6,945 nt of DNA from Alphaproteobacteria bacterium (GTDB taxonomy: Bacteria; Pseudomonadota; Alphaproteobacteria; Micropepsales; Micropepsaceae), in the NCBI GenBank assembly GCA_015654715.1, contig JAATGK010000163.1, positions 1 through 6,945 of the forward strand, read 5' to 3'. The first letter of the stretch is position 1. Each line of letters opens with the position of its first letter. The notes below the pieces were generated by a model that was not told the DNA's origin, ran no database searches, and saw only the letters and a program-made list of their open reading frames with translations. Shown here piece by piece: positions 1 through 5,007 of this stretch. The position numbers and the translations under genes were made by a program.

Positions 1-2
1 GC

Positions 3-71
3 AATCTGGAAACCCGCGCCCGCAAGAACCTCGAACGCTCGCTTAACGCGTTGATTGTGGGGAAGAAGTAG
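3..71 (+). CDS. C-terminal end of an unidentified protein (partial)
   Basis: The third forward frame is open from the left edge and ends at TAG 69-71, giving 22 residues that finish in ALIVGKK. The stretch is rich in Arg, Lys, Glu and Leu and would form a charged amphipathic helix. The other two forward frames hit stops at 43-45 and 52-54. The frame ends 8 bases before the stop codon of the convergent hydrolase gene, a normal tail-to-tail arrangement. Too little remains to assign a family. Confidence 0.5.
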   Translation, partial: NLETRARKNLERSLNALIVGKK

Positions 72-79
72 GCGCGCGG

Positions 80-991
80 TTAGATTCCAGCCGCTCCGAC
101 AAATCTGTCGAACTCCTTCCAGAACCGGGCGCGGATGGCGTCTTGTTCCATCAGGATTTCGTGTTCGCTGGCTTCGAATTCGACATAGCGTCCGTGCGGC
201 AGGCGCGCGGCGAAGCGGCGGGTGGCTTCGGTCAGGACGATGCGGTCGTGGCCGGCGCCGACGATCAGGGTCGGGGTTTGGATCGCTTCGGCATATCCGC
301 GCGCCGCGGTTTGTTTCAGCGAGCGATAGGCCGCTTCGATCCAGCCCCAGGTCGGACCGGCAAGCCGAATGGCGGGATGGGCGCGCAAGATATTTTGGGT
401 GCGTTCGAACCGCGCCGCATCGGAGGTGCAAAGCTGGCGCTCGAAGGTGATCAAATGCGGATCGCGCCGCGCCATGCCCCAAGCGAACGCCTCAGCCTTG
501 CCCACCCGGGTTTGCAAAGCGGTGATGGCGCGTGTCAGCCAGCCGGGATAGCCGCGGGTGGCGATCCCCAGCATCGGCGCCACCAGTACGGCGGCGCGGA
601 ACATCTGTGGGTGATCGTGCAGCGCGCGCACAGCCAGATGGCTGCCCAGCGAATGGGCCAGTACCAGCGGCGCGGCGGCGGTGTACTTGGCGACGACTTG
701 ATCCATGAAGCTCGCCAGATCGCCGTCGAATTCGGCAAAACTGCCGACATGACATTTGAGCGGATCGGCCAGTGCCCGCGCACTGCCGCCTTGGCCGCGC
801 CAGTCAAACGTCGCGACGGTGAAGCCGCGCCCCGTCAACTCATGAATGACTTCGAGATATTTTTCGATGAATTCGGTCTGGCCCGAGAGCAGCACGCAGA
901 ATTTGCGGCTCGGTTTTTCCGGCTCGAACACGCCGTAACGCAGGCGCCGGCCATCGCGCGCCGTCAAAAAATCGAATGTGAAATGCGCCAT
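80..991 (-). CDS. Alpha/beta hydrolase, lysophospholipase / monoacylglycerol lipase type
   Basis: A 303-residue cytoplasmic serine hydrolase of the Hydrolase_4 / PldB (COG2267) group, whose members cleave acyl chains from lysophospholipids or monoacylglycerols. Visible landmarks: strand and oxyanion region LLSGQTEF (34-41), the family motif DWRGQGGS (63-70), nucleophile elbow AHSLG with Ser114, acid Asp249 in GAGHD, and His277 in SEHE. The elbow has Ala where many hydrolases have Gly (GxSxG), which is common in this group. Length fits the family. I start at ATG 991: AGGTGG at 1005-1000 lies 8 bases upstream. A GTG at 1003 in frame would add four residues but overlaps that Shine-Dalgarno sequence. 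It lies 59 bases downstream of the SCP2 gene on the same strand, so co-transcription is likely. Exact substrate is not determinable. Confidence 0.9.
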   Translation of the reverse strand: MAHFTFDFLTARDGRRLRYGVFEPEKPSRKFCVLLSGQTEFIEKYLEVIHELTGRGFTVATFDWRGQGGSARALADPLKCHVGSFAEFDGDLASFMDQVVAKYTAAAPLVLAHSLGSHLAVRALHDHPQMFRAAVLVAPMLGIATRGYPGWLTRAITALQTRVGKAEAFAWGMARRDPHLITFERQLCTSDAARFERTQNILRAHPAIRLAGPTWGWIEAAYRSLKQTAARGYAEAIQTPTLIVGAGHDRIVLTEATRRFAARLPHGRYVEFEASEHEILMEQDAIRARFWKEFDRFVGAAGI

Positions 992-1050
992 GTCTCCCCC
1001 CACCTGGGAAGGAGAAAACCCGGCAAGTGTGACAGCATCAACCGTGGCGG

Positions 1051-1371
1051 TCAGCCTTGGGCGCGTTGCAGGATCGGCGAGAGCTTCATGGCGAGCCCCA
1101 TGTCGCCGGCGATGCGCAGCTTGCCTTGCATGAAGGCGCTGGTGGGATCGAGCTGGCGCGAGATCAGCCTTTCGAAAGTCTCGAGGCTCAGCGTGATGGT
1201 GCAGTCGGCGGTCTTGCCGTCGCCGGAGATCACCGCATTGGGCTCGGACGTGCCGTCGATGAAGATGCTGCCCGCTTCGCCGAAATCGAACTTCAACGTG
1301 CCGCCTAGACCCGAATTGGCGCCGAGCCGCTTGTCCATTTCGCTGATGATCGTGTCAACTCGCGCGTTCAT
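1051..1371 (-). CDS. SCP2 sterol-binding domain protein
   Basis: A stand-alone 106-residue SCP2 (sterol carrier protein 2) domain, a small soluble fold with a hydrophobic tunnel that binds fatty acyl chains, acyl-CoA or sterols. Sequence signs are the N-terminal amphipathic helix, the beta-strand region GTLKFDFGEAGSIFIDG (24-40), the ADCTITLSLETFERLI segment (55-70), and the diagnostic C-terminal stretch from Asp75 to Leu97, including FMQGKLRIAGD then MGLAMKL. The whole protein is the domain, as usual for bacterial single-domain members. Start ATG 1371 has GAGGGA at 1382-1377, five bases upstream. It is the first gene of the likely two-gene unit with the hydrolase downstream, which suggests a shared lipid role (inference). 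Ligand unknown. Confidence 0.9.
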   Translation of the reverse strand: MNARVDTIISEMDKRLGANSGLGGTLKFDFGEAGSIFIDGTSEPNAVISGDGKTADCTITLSLETFERLISRQLDPTSAFMQGKLRIAGDMGLAMKLSPILQRAQG

Positions 1372-1476
1372 GGCGATCCCTCTGCTTGCGCCCGCTCACC
1401 CTCCAATTTCATCATTTGTCAGCGCGCCGCACAACAGGCATGGTGCAAGTCGTTACCCCACAGGGCGGGACTTCAC
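1372..1476. promoter_or_regulatory. Divergent intergenic region with weak promoter candidates
   Basis: This 105-base gap separates two divergently read genes, so it should hold promoters for both. On the plus strand TTGTCA (1416-1421) and CATGGT (1439-1444) are 17 bases apart, a -35 five of six to consensus with a poor -10. On the minus strand TTGTGC (1434-1429) and TGAAAT (1411-1406) are also 17 apart, with a better -10 but weak -35. The two overlap, so mutual interference is possible. These are consensus matches by eye only. Confidence 0.3.
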
Positions 1477-1842
1477 ATGGCAGAAGGCAGCCGTCGGCGC
1501 GACGCTCTCGGTCTCGCGTTCCTGCTGCTGCATATCGCGATTTTGGTCTACATCCTGATCGGATGGGCCCTGCCGCAGGTGGTGTTCTATGTCGCGTTCC
1601 TGCCGCTGATGGCGCTGCATTGGCCGCTGAACCGGAACACCTGCGCCCTCAACAATCTCGAATCGCTGATCCGGACCGGACGCTGGCGCGACCCCGGGAA
1701 CGGCGAGGAGGGCGCTTGGCTCCAGCTATTGATCCGCAGCGCCACCGGCCTCGATCTGACGGTCCGCCAAGTCGACTTGATCAGCTACGGCCTTCTCGCC
1801 CTGTTGTGGGGTCTGGGATTGTGGCACTGGCTTGTCTGGTAG
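1477..1842 (+). CDS. Small inner-membrane protein of unknown function
   Basis: A 121-residue hydrophobic protein with three predicted membrane segments at roughly 10-32, 34-50 and 100-120, and a polar middle part (51-99). The middle holds LNRNTCALNNLESLIRTGRW (51-70) and RDPGNGEEGAW (71-81). The CxLxxLExxxR pattern (Cys56 to Arg66) resembles the CPLTxLExxLR signature of DUF2784-type membrane proteins, but this is a pattern likeness, not a firm assignment. Start ATG 1477 is preceded by GGCGGGA (1464-1470), six bases away. Coding bias, hydrophobic layout and the good start support a real gene. It ends four bases before the -35 box of the hsp20 promoter and no terminator separates them, so some read-through into hsp20 is possible. 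Function unknown. Confidence 0.8.
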   Translation: MAEGSRRRDALGLAFLLLHIAILVYILIGWALPQVVFYVAFLPLMALHWPLNRNTCALNNLESLIRTGRWRDPGNGEEGAWLQLLIRSATGLDLTVRQVDLISYGLLALLWGLGLWHWLVW

Positions 1843-1846
1843 CCCC

Positions 1847-1875
1847 CTTGAAACCCTCCAAAGCGATCCCCACCT
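1847..1875 (+). promoter_or_regulatory. RpoH (sigma-32-type) heat-shock promoter of hsp20
   Basis: CTTGAAA at 1847-1853, preceded by CC, matches the sigma-32 -35 element. CCCCACCT at 1868-1875 matches the -10 consensus CCCCATnT except one base. The spacer is 14 bases, within the usual range. Transcription would start near 1881-1883, which places the whole three-hairpin leader in the mRNA. Position directly before a small heat shock gene makes this convincing. The consensus is established knowledge; the assignment is by eye. Confidence 0.75.
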
Positions 1876-1880
1876 AATAA

Positions 1881-1975
1881 AAGCCGGGAGGCCACAAGGC
1901 TCCTGGTTGAGGAAAGTGCTCCTGGCCCCGCAAGGGCAGGAACCGGAAATCGAACGCTTTTAGGAGGTTTGACCC
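1881..1975 (+). promoter_or_regulatory. ROSE-like RNA thermometer in the hsp20 5' leader
   Basis: The leader folds by eye into three successive hairpins. Hairpin 1 pairs 1882-1893 with 1898-1908, with G1891 bulged and loop ACAA. Hairpin 2 pairs 1920-1928 with 1934-1941, with G1924 bulged. Hairpin 3 pairs TCGAAC (1950-1955) with GTTTGA (1967-1972), and inside it C1957-G1966, T1958-A1965 and T1959-G1964, leaving G1956 unpaired. The Shine-Dalgarno AGGAGG (1962-1967) is therefore held in hairpin 3, eight bases before the ATG. ROSE elements of alphaproteobacterial hsp genes share this plan: stable 5' hairpins, then a weak hairpin masking the ribosome site with an unpaired G opposite it and a UYGCU-like arm. 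Here the arm reads ACGCT. Melting at high temperature would free the site. The structure is inferred without energy calculation. Confidence 0.65.
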
Positions 1976-2440
1976 ATGCGTACCTTTGATCTTTCGCCGC
2001 TGTTCCGTTCAACCGTCGGTTTTGACCGTCTGTTCGACCTGATGGACAGCTTTACCGAACAATCCAACGGCTATCCGCCGTACAATATCGAGCGCTCCGA
2101 CGACACCCATTACCGCATTACGCTGGCCGTGGCCGGCTTCGGCGAGAAGGACCTCGCCATTGAGGTCAGGGAAGGCGTTCTGACCGTGACCGGTCAGAAG
2201 GAGCCTGCCGCCGAGGGCGACAACCGCGGCTACCTCTACCAAGGCATCGCCGGACGCGCCTTTGAGCGCCGCTTCCAGCTTGCCGATCATGTCGAAGTGC
2301 GCGCCGCCAAGCTTGAGAACGGCCTGTTGCACGTCGATCTGGAGCGCCTGATCCCCGAGGAGAAAAAGCCGCGCCGGATCACCATCAACACGCAGCCTGA
2401 CGCTGCCAACCTCACCAGCATCGAAGGCAAGGCCGCCTAA
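1976..2440 (+). CDS. Small heat shock protein, Hsp20 family (class A, IbpA-like)
   Basis: A 154-residue ATP-independent holdase chaperone that binds unfolding proteins in large oligomers until DnaK/ClpB refolds them. The N-terminus [20 protein letters not shown] is the usual opening of alphaproteobacterial class A Hsp20 proteins. The alpha-crystallin domain spans about 34-137, with [13 protein letters not shown] (63-75), the [10 protein letters not shown] segment (93-102) and the hallmark AxxxNGLL (Ala111 to Leu118). The C-terminal tail carries the I-x-I anchor (Ile135, Ile137) that joins subunits. Start ATG 1976 is set by AGGAGG at 1962-1967. Transcription appears to come from an RpoH-like promoter and translation is likely gated by the leader hairpins. 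A strong terminator 20 bases after the stop makes it monocistronic. The name ibpA or hspA is possible but orthology among multiple rhizobial-type paralogues cannot be settled here. Confidence 0.96.
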   Translation: MRTFDLSPLFRSTVGFDRLFDLMDSFTEQSNGYPPYNIERSDDTHYRITLAVAGFGEKDLAIEVREGVLTVTGQKEPAAEGDNRGYLYQGIAGRAFERRFQLADHVEVRAAKLENGLLHVDLERLIPEEKKPRRITINTQPDAANLTSIEGKAA

Positions 2441-2460
2441 GCGACCCGATTGAGATTAAC

Positions 2461-2495
2461 GAAGAGCCGGGGTTTTCCCCGGCTCTTCTTTTTTT
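2461..2495 (+). terminator. Intrinsic (Rho-independent) terminator of hsp20
   Basis: A perfect 12-bp stem, GAAGAGCCGGGG (2461-2472) with CCCCGGCTCTTC (2477-2488), closes a TTTT loop and is followed by seven T residues (2489-2495). It begins 20 bases after the hsp20 stop codon. This is a textbook terminator on the plus strand. Confidence 0.95.
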
Positions 2496-2542
2496 GCCCA
2501 AGCGGTTGGAGTAAACCTTGAGTGTCTTCGGGAAACCCCCAC

Positions 2543-3475
2543 ATGCCTAGCTGGCAAAGTTCGTTCTTCGATCGGTACTTGCGCATGGCCACACCGCGCG
2601 CGGTTGAGGCTGAGACCGATGTTGCCGAACTGCGCCGGCAGTACACCTATTTGTCGGACCGCTTCGGCGCCGTACCGCGCGACGGCGTGTTCGAGCCGGT
2701 CAACCTCGGCCCGGTAAAGGGTGAATGGGTTAAGACCAAGACCTCGTCGCCGTCGCGGCTGATCCTTTATTTTCACGGCGGCGGCTACATTTCCGGTTCG
2801 CCCGAGACCCATCGCGCCCTGATCGCCAAACTGGCGCACGCTTCCGAAGCGACCGCGTTTTCCCTCAATTACCGTCTGGCGCCCGAATTCGCCTTTCCGG
2901 CGGCGGTGCGCGACGGCCTCGACGCCTATCGCCAACTGATCGCTCGCGGCATGCCGCCGGGCGCCATCGTGCTGGCCGGGTCGGGCTCGGGTGGCGGATT
3001 GGCGTTTTCGGTGCTGCTCGCCATCCGCAATGCCAAATTGCCGATGCCAGCCGGCTGTCTGGCGATGTCGCCTTGGGCCGATATGACGCTGACCGGCTGG
3101 AGCGTGCTGCAGAACGCCCCCAAGGACACGGCTTTGTCGTGGGAGCTGTTGTTCGTCAGTGCCCGCCATTATCTGAAAAAGGCGCCGCCGGCCGATTCCT
3201 ACGCCTCGCCGGTGTTCGCCAATTTCAAGGATTTCCCGCCGATCATGGTGCATGCCGGCTCGCTTGAGATGCTGCGCGACGATGCCAGCCGCCTCGGCGA
3301 CCGCGCCGCCGAAGCCGGGGTGCCGGTTAGTGTCGAGATCTATGATGGCATGCAGCACTGCTTCCAGGCCAACAGCCATGTGCCGGAAGCGCGGGTCAGC
3401 TTGCAGCGGCTCGGCCAGTTCGTGCGGCAACGGACGGCGCCGCGCATCGAGCCCGTACCGGCGGCGGACAGGTAG
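2543..3475 (+). CDS. Alpha/beta hydrolase fold-3 (HSL family) esterase-like protein with atypical nucleophile elbow
   Basis: A 310-residue protein of the hormone-sensitive-lipase family (Abhydrolase_3), whose members hydrolyse short-chain esters. The oxyanion motif HGGGY is at 78-82, followed by SGSPETHR; YRLAPEFAFPAA (111-122) is the usual conserved block. The acid is probably Glu242 in the GSLEMLRDD segment and the base is His272 in DGMQH. The elbow, normally GDSAGG, reads GSGSGG (146-151): in an ungapped alignment the serine position is Gly148, flanked by Ser147 and Ser149. Activity is therefore uncertain. ATG 2543 gives a MPSWQS start like many relatives, with a modest GGGA at 2530-2533. 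GTG 2522 in frame, with GGAG at 2507-2510, would add seven residues and is a real alternative. It sits just after the hsp20 terminator and meets the pentapeptide gene tail to tail with a 6-base gap. Confidence 0.9.
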   Translation: MPSWQSSFFDRYLRMATPRAVEAETDVAELRRQYTYLSDRFGAVPRDGVFEPVNLGPVKGEWVKTKTSSPSRLILYFHGGGYISGSPETHRALIAKLAHASEATAFSLNYRLAPEFAFPAAVRDGLDAYRQLIARGMPPGAIVLAGSGSGGGLAFSVLLAIRNAKLPMPAGCLAMSPWADMTLTGWSVLQNAPKDTALSWELLFVSARHYLKKAPPADSYASPVFANFKDFPPIMVHAGSLEMLRDDASRLGDRAAEAGVPVSVEIYDGMQHCFQANSHVPEARVSLQRLGQFVRQRTAPRIEPVPAADR

Positions 3476-3481
3476 TTCTTC

Positions 3482-4759
3482 TCAGAGATTCTTGATCAGC
3501 GTATCGACCAGCGCCTGGGGCAGTTTGGCGCCCGTGAGCGTCACGCCTTCGAAATTGTTGTCGCGGAAATGGCCGTCGCGCAGGTTGGCGTAGCTGAGAT
3601 CGGCGCCGCGGAAGGATGCCGCCTTCAAATCGGCGCCGCGAAAATCGGCGTAGCGGGCTTCGATCCGCTCCAGGCGTGACGGCAGCAGGCGGTTGTCGCC
3701 GATGACCAGCGGCCCCAGCCGCGCATCGCGCAGGTCCGACCGCGTCAGCCGTGCCCCCGTCAGATTGACCCCGCGCAAATCGGCGCCGCAGAGGCGCACG
3801 CTGCGCAGGTCGGCGCCCGACAGGTTCGAGCCTTGCAGCGAGGCGCCTTCGAGATCGAGGCCATAGAGGACCGCCCCTGGCGCGATTAATGCGGTGAGCT
3901 GACGGGTGTTGAGGCCAGCGATGCGTCGCAGGTCGAGGCCGGTAAGATCGGCGGGCGTGCCTTCACGGCCGCTCGATTCGGCCCAACGGGCATGGGCATC
4001 GAGCATCGCCTCCGGATTGACCGGCATTTTGCCCGGATCGGGGCCGGTCTGTTTGGCGGTCAGGGTGTTGGAGAGATCGGCCCCGTCCAGCACGGTCATT
4101 TCGAAATTGGTGCCGACCAGCACCGCGCCCGACAGATTCGCTCCGGTGAGATTACAGCCCGACATGTCGGCGTTTTCGAGATTGGCGCCCTTGAGCGTGG
4201 CTTGGCGCAGATTGGCGCGGACCAGCCGGCAATTCTTCATCATGGCGTCGGTGAAGTCGGCTTGGACGGCCATGGCGCCGTTGAGCTTGGCGCGCTCCAG
4301 ATTGGCGAATTGCAGCCTCGCGCCGGGCAATTCGGTCGGCCCCACCTCGTGCTGCATCACCCGTAAATTGCCCGACCGTTCCTTCTGGGCGATGGTTCCC
4401 TCGCGCAGGTCCGCTTCGAACAGGTCGGCACCCGTCAGGTCGGCGCCCTTGAGGCACACGCCGCGCAGATCGGCACGCCTGAGACTGGCTTGCGTCAGAT
4501 TCGCGCGCCTGAGGTCGGCGCCGAAGAAGCTGGAGGAGTCGAGCCGGCACTTGGAAAGGTTGGTTCCCTCCAGGATCGCACCGGTGAAATCGGCGTCGGC
4601 GAGGTTGCGCCCGGAGAGGTCGAGACCGCTGAGGTCGTTAAAGGCGAACACCGCCCTGGCCCCGCCGATACGGCCGGAATACAGGGTTTCATGGCGTGTC
4701 GCGGCCTCCGCGGCATCCTTTTGGGTCAGCTTGGCAAAGGCTTGGTGGCTGCCGCTCAT
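3482..4759 (-). CDS. Pentapeptide-repeat protein (three repeat blocks)
   Basis: A 425-residue protein dominated by A(D/N)LxX pentapeptide repeats, which stack into a right-handed quadrilateral beta-helix of four repeats per turn. Three blocks are visible: about 41-121, 146-232 and 301-415. The first two are separated by a charged stretch (122-145). Between the second and third lies a non-repeat linker (about 233-298) with HARWAESSGREG (256-267). The third block is interrupted near 348-368. The N-terminal 40 residues are polar and helical. No signal peptide or membrane segment is seen, so it is probably cytoplasmic. Members range from gyrase-protecting DNA mimics to scaffold-like proteins; nothing here selects one. 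I start at ATG 4759 since residues before it (GTG 4816 frame, 19 more) look non-coding; neither start has a good ribosome site. Confidence 0.9.
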   Translation of the reverse strand: MSGSHQAFAKLTQKDAAEAATRHETLYSGRIGGARAVFAFNDLSGLDLSGRNLADADFTGAILEGTNLSKCRLDSSSFFGADLRRANLTQASLRRADLRGVCLKGADLTGADLFEADLREGTIAQKERSGNLRVMQHEVGPTELPGARLQFANLERAKLNGAMAVQADFTDAMMKNCRLVRANLRQATLKGANLENADMSGCNLTGANLSGAVLVGTNFEMTVLDGADLSNTLTAKQTGPDPGKMPVNPEAMLDAHARWAESSGREGTPADLTGLDLRRIAGLNTRQLTALIAPGAVLYGLDLEGASLQGSNLSGADLRSVRLCGADLRGVNLTGARLTRSDLRDARLGPLVIGDNRLLPSRLERIEARYADFRGADLKAASFRGADLSYANLRDGHFRDNNFEGVTLTGAKLPQALVDTLIKNL

Positions 4760-4889
4760 GGAGATGGCACGTCGTGACCCTGTTAACCCTCTTGAGGGGC
4801 AGTTTTGGGCGAACACGCTAACGTCTGATTAAAAACGAGAAATTTGCGTTTGCTGGCGGTCAACGCTAGGTCACACATGCAAAGCTCTG

Positions 4890-4936
4890 TAAAGTTTCGC
4901 AAGGCCGGGGTAGGTCTGGGGAATCGCGAAGCTTTA
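4890..4936. repeat. Imperfect inverted repeat (11-bp arms)
   Basis: TAAAGTTTCGC at 4890-4900 pairs with GCGAAGCTTTA at 4926-4936 over 11 positions, ten Watson-Crick and one G-T. The 25-base spacer is G-rich. No T-run follows, so it is not an intrinsic terminator. It may be an operator or a 5' leader hairpin for the downstream gene, whose start lies about 70 bases beyond. Confidence 0.45.
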
Positions 4937-4996
4937 TGTTGCCTTAAGACAAATATATCCGGAGCGGTTGTGCCGGTCCATGAGCTATGACGATGC

Positions 4997-5001
4997 GAGG
5001 T
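4997..5001 (+). promoter_or_regulatory. Ribosome binding site deciding a TTG start
   Basis: GAGGT lies six bases before TTG 5008 and is the only good Shine-Dalgarno match near the start of the autotransporter frame. The in-frame ATGs at 4987 and 4993 have no such site; the nearest GGAG (4961-4964) is 22 bases before the first of them. Starting at TTG also yields a compact classical signal peptide beginning MSKR. Confidence 0.55.
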
Positions 5002-5007
5002 AAGCCC

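Larger units (their letters stand above)
4760..5007. other. Divergent intergenic region before the autotransporter gene
   Basis: About 250 bases without an assignable gene lie between the divergent pentapeptide and autotransporter genes. The region is locally more AT-rich (for example 4826-4848 and 4944-4958) than its surroundings and holds an 11-bp inverted repeat, listed separately. AAATATATCC (4951-4960) could hold a -10 element but no matching -35 is seen. On the minus strand TTGACC (4863-4858) is a possible -35 without a good -10 at normal spacing. Promoters must be here but I cannot place them. Confidence 0.4.

Noticed and set aside
72..79. Bidirectional terminator between the convergent genes at the left edge
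   Set aside because: Only eight bases separate the stops and no stem followed by a T-run is visible.
143..1558. Long plus-strand open frame (471 codons) running across the hydrolase and SCP2 genes
   Set aside because: It lies antisense to two genes with clear family motifs, spans their intergenic gap and has no recognisable domain. High GC content makes such shadow frames common.
2456..3430. Minus-strand open frame of 324 codons opposite the esterase-like gene
   Set aside because: The plus frame carries HGGG, YRLAPE and DGMQH motifs. The minus frame is rich in Arg, His and Gly without domain structure and runs into the hsp20 terminator.
4760..4816. N-terminal extension of the pentapeptide protein from GTG 4816
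   Set aside because: The 19 extra residues have no repeat or helix pattern and no ribosome site precedes the GTG. ATG 4759 is simpler, though its own site is also weak.
3906..4832. Plus-strand open frame of 308 codons opposite the pentapeptide gene
   Set aside because: Its Arg/Ser/Pro-rich repetitive content is simply the reverse complement of the pentapeptide codons.
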